This document shows, in pieces, positions 1-11,800 of a DNA stretch of 64,000 bases (position 1 is its first letter; each line of letters opens with the position of its first letter). The position numbers were made by a program, and so were the translations under genes. The notes under the pieces are model-generated. The model was not told where the DNA came from. It ran no database searches and saw nothing but the letters and a program-made list of their open reading frames with translations. Source of the stretch: Biscogniauxia marginata. Lineage: Eukaryota; Ascomycota; Sordariomycetes; Xylariales; Xylariaceae. The stretch covers positions 1,550,001 to 1,614,000 of the forward strand of contig MU404055.1 of NCBI GenBank assembly GCA_022695795.1. The letters are read 5' to 3'.

Positions 1-750
1 CTGTGACCCTGGTTCCCGCCTTGCCAAGTTGTTCAGCCCGATACCATACTGCCATTCTCCTCGGGCCTCAGCCTCGCGGGCTTGCTTCCTCTTCTTATCT
101 CGTTTATGTTTCCATATAACCCATCCCACAGTTATGAGGATTATCACCAGCGCTGTGATGCCGATACCGAGCTGTATAGGTAAGTATTTATTGTTATTAT
201 CACTCTGCTTGCCCTCCTGTTGACCCCCACCTCCTCCTCCTCCTCCTGCTGCTGGTGATCCGTCATGATTATCGCCCCCGCTCTGGTCCGGACCCTCATT
301 GTTATCCACGTCGTATTCCAGGAAGACAGCCGCGCTCGTGGCGTTGTCGGATAGCACGGCGGGGGCGAGGCTACCGGCAGGACATCCCCCCTCGGAGCAC
401 GGGTTTTCCGAGCAGCAGCCGAGGAAAGGGGGCTGCGTGTCGGCGCAGACGTACCACAACTCCTGCACCGTTATGGCTGATATCGTGTCCAGGTTGTTGA
501 CCGGGCCCGCGCAGTCCTGCTCGGGTATGGCATCGTACGCGCTCGCGGCGAAGCTCGCGGGCTTCAGGGCGCCCGGGGCACACTGTCCACTTTCCAAGCC
601 GATGTTGCTGTTGTTAAGCTGGGAGGGGATTATATCGATGTGGCAGGGATTGTGCATACAGCAGCCTATGAACCGGGTCGTGCTTTGGTTGCAGACGTAG
701 AACTCACCACCCGTGGGGCAAGACAGGCCGAGGTCTGGGTTGGGTGGCAT
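1..750 (-). CDS. Cys-rich single-pass membrane protein, N-terminal part (3' end outside window)
   Basis: The frame opens with ATG at 750 and stays open for 250 codons to the window edge, so the C-terminus is missing. I see two related Cys-rich modules. The first runs through EFYVCNQSTTRFIGCCMHNPC and a later GQCAPGAL (residues 14-55). The second runs through LWYVCADTQPPFLGCC, then SENPC, then GGCPAGSLAPA (residues 97-122). An Asn/Gly-rich linker with a poly-Gly run follows, then a hydrophobic segment IQLGIGITALVIILITVGWV (about 192-211) and a basic stop-transfer stretch (KHKRDKKRKQ). There is no N-terminal signal peptide. From the layout I infer an N-outside, C-inside (type III) surface protein whose disulfide-bonded modules face the wall. 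Similar FxGCCxxxPC modules occur in uncharacterised fungal membrane proteins. The function is unknown. Confidence 0.75.
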   Translation of the reverse strand, partial: MPPNPDLGLSCPTGGEFYVCNQSTTRFIGCCMHNPCHIDIIPSQLNNSNIGLESGQCAPGALKPASFAASAYDAIPEQDCAGPVNNLDTISAITVQELWYVCADTQPPFLGCCSENPCSEGGCPAGSLAPAVLSDNATSAAVFLEYDVDNNEGPDQSGGDNHDGSPAAGGGGGGGGQQEGKQSDNNNKYLPIQLGIGITALVIILITVGWVIWKHKRDKKRKQAREAEARGEWQYGIGLNNLARREPGSQ

Positions 751-2969
751 CGTGGGATCGCTTGTTTAGTTGTGTGACGATACCTATAGCAGCTTTACTA
801 CGTGGATAATCAACTAATGTACCTAGGCTTTAGTCAAATACAGGGTTTGATATCAAGTTCCCGGATTCGAATTTGAGAGTCTAGACCTTCTGGTCGCCTA
901 CGTAATGTATTATATATATATACCAGAGCTATTCTATGTAAAATGTTAGAGTGTCGATATACCCCTGGGGGACTCATCGTGACTTGGGTCATACTGTAAT
1001 GGTGACCAGTTCATTAGTATATGCCTGAATCTAGATAGTGAATGCTAGAAATATTGGCTTCATAGCACCGATACTCAGAAAGTGAATATCTACATACAAA
1101 TTTTCCCAATATTGGCAAACATTTCGTGACTTGAAAAGAGTGATATAATTTATCCTCATCTTCAGTATTGGACATCATTCCTAATGCATGTCCCATCCTA
1201 AGTGTATTCAAAATCAATACTTCTTTCTACTTTCAAACCAGCAGCTATCTTGAACCGCATCTACATTACCTACCCAGACCAACTAGCTCACCATCTCTAC
1301 TAGTTCCTAGCCCTCTTCGGTCTATTAGTCCTGAGGCTTTGCAAACCCAGGCAACTGGATCAAAGCGTCACCTATCACTGCTATAAGGTTTCTGTTTCAC
1401 CACCAAACTAATATCGCACGATCCTACAGTAGAAGTGTCTTTGAAATAGAGATCTCATATTAGTCCCAATTATTTACTAAGAAGAAAAGACCAATCGGCA
1501 CCGAACGATAGGCAATTCTCCTCTACCTGATCGCTAAGAAACTAAATCAATAACAATCGAAAGCCCCGAGATAGTAATCTCCAGGTACGGAGAGTGACGG
1601 ACACACAGGCCAGTGATTTCGAGCTACGTGTTTGAGCGAAGTTGGGATGCAAAGAGCAAACATCCACGGCGGGGCTAAACTGGTAACCGGGTAGATAGTT
1701 AGACCATCGTTACCCGATACGCCGCCATCCGCCACGAGGGAAACCAGTAAGTGGCAGCAGTGAAGCAAGGCTGTCGAGATGGCACGTACTGACGCGCCGC
1801 TTCGGTTTACGAACGGAAACCCTTTAAGGCTGCCAATCACCGACCGCAGGTAAGGCTGGGATTAGACCGATTACCAGGTACTCGATTTGCATAATTAAGA
1901 TACCAAAGATAGAGCCGACGAAAGCCAGACACAGAGACAGATGGGTAGGCCAGTAGGTGGGCAGGACTCACTTCAAAATATGCACATTCCCCGGCCATTC
2001 ATCCTCGATCCCCCCCCCTTTTTCTGTTTCTAGCCGCCCCCTCTCCCCCATGATGTAGTACCACTATGACAACCGCCTTCTTAGGAATCGCTGGGGTCCG
2101 AGTGGGCGGATAACGGAGGGGAAACATGGGTAACAGCATGCTTGTGTGTGTGTGTCTATCTGCGTGCCTCATAGGTTTGTAGACTAGAGGCACTCTCCAT
2201 TCTAGTCTAAATCAGGAATACCGCAGAGGCAGGTTTGGGTTTTAGGATGTATGATGACTCAGATTAGAATGATCTGCCCACTCATACCGCACCTCAAAGA
2301 CGCCCAACGGCTAAAGATATGTATGTAACCCTTCCGCCTCTACAACGGCTATGATCTCGTAGCCCCCCTGCCCCGTTCGCCTCTTCTGGTTCCGGCTCGA
2401 CTCGGCCGTTGGCCCTATAGTTAAACAGCCTCACACCGCTCCTCTAGGCCGAAGTGGTACGGAAACGGGACTTGGCGGGATACCATGATACCATTACTCG
2501 ATTGGTGAACATGAGTGGAAGGAAGGTTGAAAAAAAGTGAGGCTGTAGCCTCGAGGAAGCAGCCTGCAGGTCGGGTGGGACGAGACCTGCTAGGCTTGCT
2601 GAAACGCTGCGGGAGGGCCGTCAGATGACGTTTAAGATGGACGAGGCTCCCTCCCAATCGCGTGCGGCGTGAGATCCCGCAGCGTGAGATCCCACGGGGT
2701 GAGATTCGGTAGACGATAGGTTGATGGGGTCCGTCTTGACAACATGTGCGAACACCTACCGGATGCGCAAAAGACACGCAGAGACGAGGATAGGATAGGA
2801 TAGAAAGATAAAAGGTGTAGGCTGTATCCTCCCTAACTCTTTTCCGTTTTCGGCACCCGACAAACACCCTTCCCCCCCCGGTACGCGCTGGTATCGAAGT
2901 ATACATAGGCGCATTCGCATATCAGTGTGTGAGCATCGACAGTGATCGAACTGCGTCAAGCTCGACAGG
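751..2969. other. Intergenic region, no supported gene
   Basis: No coding frame here has convincing composition or recognisable motifs. It contains an AT dinucleotide run near 910-922, a short TG run near 2146-2156, and three near-tandem copies of GTGAGAT(CCC) at about 2668-2708. It should hold the divergent promoters of the genes on either side. Confidence 0.6.
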
Positions 2970-3398
2970 ATGTCTAGTCGACAGCCAAAGCCAGGTCGCC
3001 AACCGTCACCTAAGGGGCCTCCCCCTCCTCCTCAGTCTTCGCAGTTTTCCAGGGGACGCAGACACGGACAAACAGCTCAAGCATACACAACCCAAGCCAC
3101 GTCGCCAAAACAGTCGAGTCCGCCTAGCTGCCGTGCGAGCAGCAGTCGCGCGCATACCGCCGCCACCGCCGCAGCCGCAGCCACTACCAGCAAGACGCAA
3201 CCGCTACAGTCGGGCCCAGCTCTGACAGCCAAGGACATCCTGAGCCACCCGCGCCTGCAGCAGGCGACGGGCATGCTGCCGCGGAAGCTGAGGTGGTGGC
3301 AAGGGGTGGAACCGCCGCGCGACGAGCTGGTGAGGCTGGCGTGGGTCATGAGCCTGCCAGACACGTACCCGAGGAAGAAGCCGAAGGGGAATTTCTAA
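2970..3398 (+). CDS. Small Pro/Ser/Ala-rich hypothetical protein (142 aa)
   Basis: This is a single-exon frame in a locally GC-rich island, with A at -3 of the ATG. Residues 1-75 are low-complexity (Pro, Ser, Gln, Ala, with an Ala/Thr run) and probably disordered. Residues 82-142 look folded and more constrained: AKDILSHPRLQQATGMLPRK, then RWWQGVEPPRDELVRLAW, then a basic tail ending PRKKPKGNF. I do not recognise a family. The contrast between a disordered N-terminus and an ordered, Trp-containing C-terminus, plus the GC-rich third positions, argues for a real gene. The opposite strand also carries open frames, which is expected for GC-rich sequence. Confidence 0.5.
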   Translation: MSSRQPKPGRQPSPKGPPPPPQSSQFSRGRRHGQTAQAYTTQATSPKQSSPPSCRASSSRAHTAATAAAAATTSKTQPLQSGPALTAKDILSHPRLQQATGMLPRKLRWWQGVEPPRDELVRLAWVMSLPDTYPRKKPKGNF

Positions 3399-3668
3399 CC
3401 GGACGGTTGCCGGTAACGGGACGTTAGAATGGAACTAGGCTACGGAAAAATCTCAACTCAAACGTCCTTCTTTTCTTTTTCTATGGCATGCTACCCATCC
3501 CCGTCCTATCCCACCTGGACGCCGAACTATATATATACGATAGTTGATGCTAAATGAGATACCCAAGATACACGAGGGGGAAAAAAAACTAGGAATGACT
3601 ATATACATGCTTGGAAGGTGAGGCTTTCGAATAGGCTCGAAGAAAGATAGGGGAACACGGCTCGATAT

Positions 3669-3683
3669 GGGGGGGGGGGGGGG
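3669..3683. repeat. 15-base poly-G (poly-C on the pirin sense strand)
   Basis: An uninterrupted run of 15 G on the plus strand. On the pirin coding strand it is a C15 tract that begins immediately after the TAA stop codon, so it forms the first bases of the 3' UTR. Confidence 0.95.
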
Positions 3684-4882
3684 TTAATGAACCATCGACT
3701 TTCCAATCTCACTCTGCCAGTCCTTCGCTCTCTCGAACCCGTTCGAATGAGTTTGGTAATCGAATAGGGCCTGGCGCACCTCCTCGGGCGTGTTCAGCAC
3801 GAACGGACCGTACTGCACGACTTTCTGGTCGAGCACCTGCCCGGCGACAAGCACGAACCGCGCGTTCTCGCTCGCGCCCTCGGGCACCTCGACGTTGACG
3901 ACGTCGCCCTGGGGCTCGAACACGCAGTTGTTATACTGCTCGACGGTGCGCTTGGCGTCGCCGGACCCGAACACGGCCGAGCCCTCGAGCTGGTAGGCGA
4001 AGGCGTTCCAGCCCTCGGGCAGGGGCTGCGCGAGCTTGCCGCCGGGCTTGATCTCGGCGTCGAGGATCCACACGGGCGTGTACGCGAGGTCCTTGACGCT
4101 GTCGACGCCGGCGGCGCGACCGGAGATCACGCGGATGTGCACCTTCCCGTCGTCGATGTCGGCGTGCGGGATCTCGGCCGCCTTCAGGTCGCGGTACCGC
4201 GGCTCGCAGGCCTTCAGGTGCTTGGGCAGGTCCACCCACAGCTGCAGGCCGACGTTGGCGCTCCCGTCCGGGTTCTGCCGCGGCATCTCGGCATGCATTA
4301 TGCCTCTCCCGGCTGTCATGAATTGCAGATCGCCCGCCTCGATGGTGCCGGCGTGGCCGGCGAAATCCTCGTGGTCGACACCGCCTGTAAGGAGGTAGGT
4401 TATGCTGTGAGTCTGGTTAGCAGGAGGCCAATGCTCTGTAGAGAGAAAGGGGCGAGGCGTGCGTACGTTTCTTGCCCTCGATGAGGATGGTCGGGGAAGC
4501 CAGCACCGGGTTTGATGCTGAAGTGATCGAGCATCAGGAAGGGCGAGAAATTGCGCAGTTGCGGCGTACCGATCGAGCGACGGACGCGAGCGCCTGCGCC
4601 CTCAGCCTGCTCGACGGCCAGGAAGACCTTACGGATGGCGCGTGGTACGGACATTTCGGTGGCGGCGAGGGGTTCGGATGGGTTGTAGAAGGCCGAGTCG
4701 GACGTAGGTGAAGTTGTCGCGTCTGCCGGCGTCGTAATATTCGAATTGTTGTATCCTGTATTTCCTAGGTGTTGGAGGATTGTGTCGAGGGTCGTTGTCG
4801 CAAACTGGAAGACGGGATCGCGGAAGACGATAATAGATAGGAAGGCTACGAGGAGGGAGACGAAGAGCGAGAAGAGCCTCAT
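3684..4882 (-). CDS. Pirin family protein with N-terminal signal-anchor
   Basis: Two exons (4467-4882 and 3684-4404) are joined across a 62-bp intron (4405-4466, GTACGC...ACAG), giving 378 residues. The join restores the pirin core: FPDHPHRGQE, then TITYLLTGG, then DLQFMTAGRGIMHAEMP. The putative metal ligands His132, His134, His176 and Glu178 have nearly the spacing of the known pirin Fe site. The canonical pirin start corresponds to Met77 (MSVPRAIRKVF); from there the protein is 302 residues, the normal family length. The extra 76 residues begin with a hydrophobic segment (about residues 3-20) and a Thr/Ser/Asn-rich spacer, so the long form may be secreted or membrane-anchored. Pirins are cupins, some acting as nuclear cofactors and some as quercetinases; the substrate here is unknown. 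Initiation at Met77 (codon at 4654) could give a soluble form. Confidence 0.93.
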
Positions 4883-7191
4883 CGGGGATGACGTTGGTCC
4901 CAGCAGCCTTTATAAAGAACCAGAAAGCAACAACGAAGAGGCAAGGGGCGTGGATTGACGCATAATGTACGAAAGGGAAAGAAATATCATGAATGTTCTC
5001 CTGTCTAAGACATTTTCAGTTTAGTAAGAAGGTTGGTTGAGAGGACAATGGCGATTGCTGGTTTGCGACCAATGAATTAATTCCTGAGAAGGACCCCGCC
5101 ATAGAGATCGCTGGCAGGTCAGCCTTACCAACTTTTACATCAGCAATGAGGCGAGCGCTAGTAGCCGTTTTGGGGCCTAGCGCTGGGCGTTGCAGGGGTT
5201 AGCCCCTCTAGACACTTGCTGAAGTCAGTGCTGACTGAACACGATCGGACCCAGTCGATTGGCTGACCGAGTTCTTCCATAATCCAGACTACCTGGTAAC
5301 CAACAGTAACTTTTCTCTTTTACTAATACTTAGACCTAAACCTTGATACCCGGGTTTATCAGGTTAAATGCCTTTACCCTCTCTTCCCCCTTTTACATGT
5401 TTCTGAATAGTGGCCAACAAACACATCATCTTAATATATTTATCAACTGATACAGTCGTCAAGCCTAGCATGCAGAACGTGAATACGAGATCGTAGTGAC
5501 CTCCTCTTGTTAAGATGAGACTAAGATGGAAGGATGGGATGCAGTTCGTTTATCCAAGATAAGAGTCGATAGTTGGGGATAGCCATATATGGGAGGCTAT
5601 ACATTGAACCGTATAGTGGGCGCTATACCCTCATTTCTCAACATCTCTACCTTGCTGTGTATCGAGGATAGGGCAGGGCCGGAGCCGGTATCATTAGACC
5701 CTCTTCTCTCAAGGCACGAGGCGGTAAGTAATGATTTTGCTACTGGCCATCCTAGGTTCCAGTTTACATCTGAGGGGCTTGTGAACACCCCAATATACAT
5801 ACTACGCATTATAGGCCTGGCTCACTCGCTGCCCGAATTGTTGGGTTTCCTCAACTCACTCGGGAGCTCGCTGCCGCCGCTCGTAGTTCATAATTGTTAT
5901 TGTGATATGGATCTTGCGATTTTCCACCTTATCTATTATCTGGGCTGACCGTCGTGAGAAGTGCAGGAGGAGAGGAGAGAGAGAGAGAGAAAAATGAAAA
6001 TGGGGAGTCAAGTATGGATATTCGAAACGTATAAACGTCGAGCTGAATCGGGAAATCTTACTACATGCAAATATAGAATTTAAAATTACCTAATGAGAAG
6101 CCTTTATTCCCCCGTAGCCTTAAATCCGTCCAATAATTGCAAGCCAACAATGCTGCTGCTGTGATCCCGGTCTTTTAAATCCGTGGGCGGCTGAGTCGGA
6201 GATGAAGCTAGCGCACAGCAGCACAGCACGGCATGGCCATATGACGTGAGATTTTACGTCGTACCATAGAGAGATGATTCCCACTGATTTATAAACAAAG
6301 GGATACTGTAAGTGTGTCAAGAATAAACGCGAGAGGCCGGCACTCTCAGCTGACCGGGAACCCTGGATATGGTCAGGTAACCTGCCTAGCCGGCTAGTAT
6401 ACCGAGTCCTAGGTATTCATCAGGACTTTATTCGTCGGGATGGACTACTCCTACTACTGCTCCATGAAACTAGCAAGTTGCTGTAGTGAAACCTCTGCAG
6501 TGGGATGTAGATAACTCGTGTACATGCAGGTAGCTCGTGGAGGACGAACCGTTTAGTTTCCAGTTACACCTAAGTCTGAGAACACGGTAGTACAGCCCAA
6601 TCAATGCGAGACAAAATATACGAAGAGATGCTGTCATCTGTTGTGGCGAGTTTGACGGCATGTTGCCACAAATTGTCCTTGCCTGTTGTATAGTACACCC
6701 GTCTTTCATCGTTGTGGATTCACCTTGTGTAAATTAATAGTCGTGTCTAACACCGTGAGCAGTTGTGAGCATATTCTACACGTCAGGGAAGAGCCCCATG
6801 ATATCGGTTTGTATTATAATGTATTTTGGATATTCAAAGATGGGGGCCCGGGGCCCTAAGCCTTATGCAAAGACTCATCTATCCCAAGTGTCGTTGCTAA
6901 TGTCGCCGCCCGCCGTCGATGCTGTTGCACATACACATATACACTAATTTGCGTAAATAGACATACAAACGGGATATAAAAAGGAAATCAAGAACTTTAA
7001 GCCCCCGTTCCACAACTGAACGCGGTGTGAATGTATTCCCCCAACTCCTTTTTTTCTTGTCTCTCCCACTACCCAGAAAAGAAGAGAGAGATAAGATCCG
7101 GCCCAAATCCAAATCCCAGGCCCTTTGATTCCCTATCGATAAATGCTACCTGTCGATGCTGGCTCGTCCAATTAATTACTCGCAAAAAGAA
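4883..7191. other. Intergenic region, no supported gene
   Basis: This is about 2.3 kb between two minus-strand genes. Open frames exist (for example 119 codons at 5589-5948) but lack a biased composition or recognisable motifs. A GA run sits near 5975-5990. The part next to 4883 should carry the pirin promoter. Confidence 0.55.
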
Positions 7192-8837
7192 TTAGGGGTA
7201 TACGGTGCCGACGTAGTTGAGCGTGGACGGGTTCGTCTGGTCGACCGTGTACTCTAATATCTCGTCGTTGGATATGCCGTAGAACATGGCGTCCGTCGTC
7301 ATGGCGATGGACGTAAAGTTCACCTCAGGTCCCTGGTTGAATTCGATGCTCGTGAGCGCGTTCATGTTGCTTCCGTCCCAGTGGGTGCCCTGGACCTTCC
7401 CGTCCTCGAGGAGGGCCAGATACAGTGCCTGGTTCCAGCTGTCCCATTTTGTCACCGCGAATTGCTGCCTCGAGTTGGGCTGCGGGATATTGGTGAGCAA
7501 CTCGGTTACTACATAGTTACGCTCGTTAGCCGGGGTTCTCTACTAGGTGCGGGAAGACTATTTCTATATATCAAGCCAAATATATATAACGTACCTCTAT
7601 CATCAGAAGCGGTCCAGGTATCATTGTAGGTAGTCACGCTCATAGTCCCCGCCGAGGACGAGCTAACATCCTCAGAGACGAGTTCAAGGCGGTCGAGCCG
7701 GCCTCCGTTCAACTGGGGAATAATAGCAAGAGAGGAATTGGCCGCCACGTTTGAGGACTCGACAGCTACGGTAGCAGTCGCCCACGTGGTCGAATTCGCC
7801 GTTTTGATAGCGCCCTCGGGACGCTGGTAGGCCACAATCCAAGCACCATCGCAATCATCTCTCCAACACCGCTGCCACATCGCGGCCAGCTGGCCACCGT
7901 TCCACGTCTCTAATACCGCGTCGTCGAGAGTATCATTAGTCCATTGCGAGGGGGAGTTTAGAGCATCGGTGGCCGCCATTGACCGTATGATGTTCTTCTC
8001 GGTCAAGAACCAGAGGTGCGTCTCGTACCGATCATCTCTGTCTATGGACGCAGCCGCCAGGGGCGTTCCCGGGCCCGGGTCTAAGGGTCTGGTTGTGGCA
8101 ACGTACATGTCGGTCAGGTTGTCGGTCGTCCACGCGCTGCCCTTCGAGTCCCACCGCCTCGCGATGATCGCATTGTATGCATCCTGGAAGAAGATAGTCC
8201 GATACACCGTACCCTCCGAGTCCGTCCAATTCGTCGCCGTTAGCTTCGAGTTACTGAGAATCTTTGGCCCATCAGTGGTCGACCCGCTAGAAGATCCATC
8301 CGACGGTGATGACGATGATGATGAGTCTGAATCAGAACTGCTACGGCTAGCCGCAATTCCGCCCGCGACACCGCCCGCTATCGCCGCAATAACCACTACT
8401 ATAGCGACTGCTAGAACGATGTAGAACGTTCGCTTCGGAAGTCCACATATCGTCGCTTTCGGTGTCTTCTCATTCGGTGCGGCGTTCTGAGAATACTGGT
8501 CGCCCTGTTCCGTCGGCGCGCCAGTCATCGGACTGAGTCCGGCAGCTGCATAAGGGTGAGGCGTGCCCGCTGAACTACCTGTCCTCGGGTCGTACGCTCC
8601 CGCGTAGGCAGCATTCTGGGAATAAGGGCTGCCGTCTGGCTTGTAATAACCGTGATCCGGCACGTAAATTACCTCCTTCCCGGATTCCGAGCTGTATGTC
8701 GTCGAGGCAGCGGCGTGATGTTCGACCGGGACGGCCTCGGGGTAGCTATGCTCGGGGTAAGAAACCACCTCTTTCTGATGAAATTCCGGGTCGGGCGCAG
8801 AAACCTCGAGGGTACTATAAGACGTAGATTGATGCAT
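7192..8837 (-). CDS. Single-pass membrane protein with fucose-specific-lectin-like ectodomain
   Basis: Exon 1 is 7595-8837 and exon 2 is 7192-7508, with an 86-bp intron (7509-7594, GTACGT...GTAG, phase 1). The product is 519 residues. Residues 1-130 are a Tyr/Pro/Ser-rich cytoplasmic tail. Residues 136-163 are a transmembrane segment (FYIVLAVAIVVVIAAIAGG) with a GGVAGG zipper. Residues 165-190 are a Ser/Asp linker. The rest is a repeat-rich beta-type domain with recurring short units such as GTVYRTIFFQDAYNAIIARRW, WFLTEKNIIRS and WNQALYLALLEDGKVQGTHW, spaced like propeller blades. The architecture matches a common fungal family annotated as fucose-specific lectin (six-bladed AAL type), but sugar binding is inferred, not shown. 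There is no cleavable signal peptide, so I expect a type II orientation with the propeller outside or luminal. Confidence 0.8.
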
Positions 8838-11800
8838 GACGTCCTCTATACATTCGGCCAGCGGACGCCGTGTCTGATTCTGTAAGGGGATACAGCAATT
8901 CTTCGATTCGGCTCAGGAGGAAAAGCGTTGTATCGCGAATCAACGCATGGTTTGTCCAAAAGCAGGCAAAAGAAAATCTCAAGAGGGATCTGCGGAATTT
9001 GCGAGAGGCTCTGATTTTATTAACTATGAGTAGGTTCAAATTGCTACCATACCCGAGAAATGCAGCTGGTATGGCCCCCCAGCCATTCTAATCAGGCATT
9101 CTCGGGGCCGTCCCATGTGTTACGACAAGCATTAAAGTGATACAGAGGATCGTCAATGTAACCCTACAGAAGAATCCTTCAAGACCTCATTCGGAGAGTC
9201 AAGATCTTTCCCCATGCCGCCTTGGCGGTCTGTCGAGGTCCCATTTAACGGCTCCAGAGGCGGAGGCGGTACACGCTCACGGGTGACTTTGTGTTAACCC
9301 GTCTCATAGACGATCCTTGCCCGAATCCCTGTCCTTACTGGGTCGTTGCTTACAGTAGTCGCTCTATCGTGGTAAAGATTGGCTTCGCTGGTGGCCCGCC
9401 CAATCAGCACCCAATACTGCAGAACCTGCCCCTTGGCTAGCTTGAGCCAAGGCTGATAGTATAAATAAGCGACTACTAGGCCAGAATCTCAGATGCATTA
9501 ACGTCCACAGAAAGACGACCGGCCTCAAGCGGCGCAGCACTAGAGCTGAGCCAGGCCCCATGCAGACCCTTGCGCTTAGGAAATTGGAAATCGAACGAAG
9601 CTGTACGAGACTTTCCGCTCTTTAGGCACATCTCGCTGATACTTGCTGCGGAGTTGCAAAGGAGTGGGTGTTCTGAGATTGTGACCAGTCGAGATAATGC
9701 AGTATAGTAGTAATAGCGCGAGATGAGCACCTAGTCGTTGTTACCGTATATGTACGTGTGCCTCATACCTACGTCTGCCGTCAGCTTGACCGCAGCCACG
9801 ATACGAAAGCTTTGCGTCAATTGGCCATATCCCAAGTGTTAACAATCACATACATCATGAAATAGCATGTTGTGTGGTAGGTCTGTGGAGGCGAAGAGAG
9901 AGAAAAAAAAGGAGAAGCCTTATTAGCCCGACCTGTTACGCTCCCAGCCAGTCAGTCAGTCAGCCACACGTATTGTCACTCTCCGCTATACGACTGGTAG
10001 TGATTGACGGCGAGGGTGACGCCAAGTCCATAAGCACGCTCACACAACTGGATACGTACATGGTAACCGTTGTTGTTATAGTACAGATTGCAAGAAGAAA
10101 ATGGGGATTAAACTAACACTTTCCTGGTACATAACTCCTGGTAGTTTTATGAGCTTAGTTATCCTCCTGACACAATACTGGACCCCTTAACCTGCTTAGT
10201 GTACAGTAAAATGCACCAAGGTGATCCTCCTCCTCGATTAGCATGCATTCTTTATTATATTAGGCAAGTTCGCTTCCATTTAAAAGACTGTATTTCCCAG
10301 GGCTCAGGGACATCTTCCACGTGATGTTTGAGGGGTGCTGACCCCGATCGACAATAGGCCTTCTCTTTTGTGCTAGGCGGGTATGTATTATAGGATGGAT
10401 GAGTTTTCTTCTCCTTTTTTTTAAGACCAACAACAACAAATAGTTACTCTTGTTCACACAATCTTATGCGAGGACCTACATACACGGATATGTTAGCAGA
10501 GGCCCTGACTGTGACCCCGTTTGCCCGTGTAGAAGTTCGCGACGAAACGCAAACTCAGTTTTACAACACACAAGAACCGGATTGCCGGTGTTTCCCCTCA
10601 GCCGCATCGGATGCCGGAATGCTTTCTGATGCACTTGCCATGGGATTTTGACGCAGCTTGGCTGCAATGGTCTTTTTACAAGAACGCAAACTAGCCGCGC
10701 TGAAAAGCGCGAGATCCGCTAAAGAAATGGGAATAACCACGTTAGTGGATCGATCGTCTTGTTTTAAGAACCGCTTTTGTTGTCAGGGGGGTACGTGACG
10801 CTGGGTTCAACTCGCGGATCCTTCTCCGGATCTTTCTCCGGATCTCGATTGTGGTGTAATCCGTAGGTATAATACATATAAAGGTCATACAGATGTTTAT
10901 ATATATATACAGAAATGCCTGTATCTATCATACTGATATATGCGTAATTTCTTCTTTTTGAAACTCGATTCAGATTTCATCTCTATAGTTCTTGGAGGCC
11001 GAATTGTGTCTTCTATGGAACTCAGCCATTGAGGCCGCAGGCATTTATCGAGACGAATCTCAAAGAGGCACGGGTTTATTAAAAAGAAAATCGGAAAGAT
11101 AGGAGGGAGAGACTCAAAGTCGTGCAATCTCAAGGAGCAGCAGGTACGGCTCGAGTCTGTGCTTTTGGAGTGTTCCCGACAACTCTTCACTCCCACGAAA
11201 GGCATCCCCTAGTATGTATGAATGCTCGAGATACACCTATCAACCTTTCATTCTACATGGTCTACAGCAATGAAGTAGGTACACTTCAAAGATTGATAAT
11301 GCCTTCGAGTTATCTTCCGCTAAACATGCTCCCGGGTAAAGAGTCTCAGTCTTTCCAGAAGGTGGTGGCTGCTCCCGTCCGCAGCCGCTTTGATCATGTC
11401 GAACCACAATGGGTCTTAGGGCTATGCCATACGCTAACCAATGAAGGCGCCTCGAAGAGTTAGTCGATCACTTGCTGGCGCCTATCAATATTGAAACAGT
11501 CTTGCTGATGGCTATCAAGACAACTTGACTGGTCCAAGTTATTCACTTGGATTGGCTAACGATGCAGGGGCCGGCGCTTATGTAGTCCTCATCGTCTCAG
11601 CCGCAGTTGGCCTCTATGGAACAGGCCACCAAGACAGCAACTTGCAACATATTTGTGTTGTTCTATTTACAGTTTTTCTTCTGGTCTGGCCTCTAGATGC
11701 ATGAAAGGAATATTCCAAGAAAGGCCCAAGCCTTTAATAGCAGGCCGTAGCCAGACCACAAAGGCTGTTATCGGAATGCATAAGGAGGGGGGATTTACTG

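Noticed and set aside
2421..2906. 161-codon open frame on the minus strand
   Set aside because: Arg/Ser/Pro-rich product without motifs, running over the GTGAGATCCC repeats and overlapping other frames; it looks like a chance opening in GC-rich upstream DNA.
5589..5948. 119-codon open frame on the plus strand
   Set aside because: No motif, no coding bias and no relation to neighbours; expected by chance in 2.3 kb.
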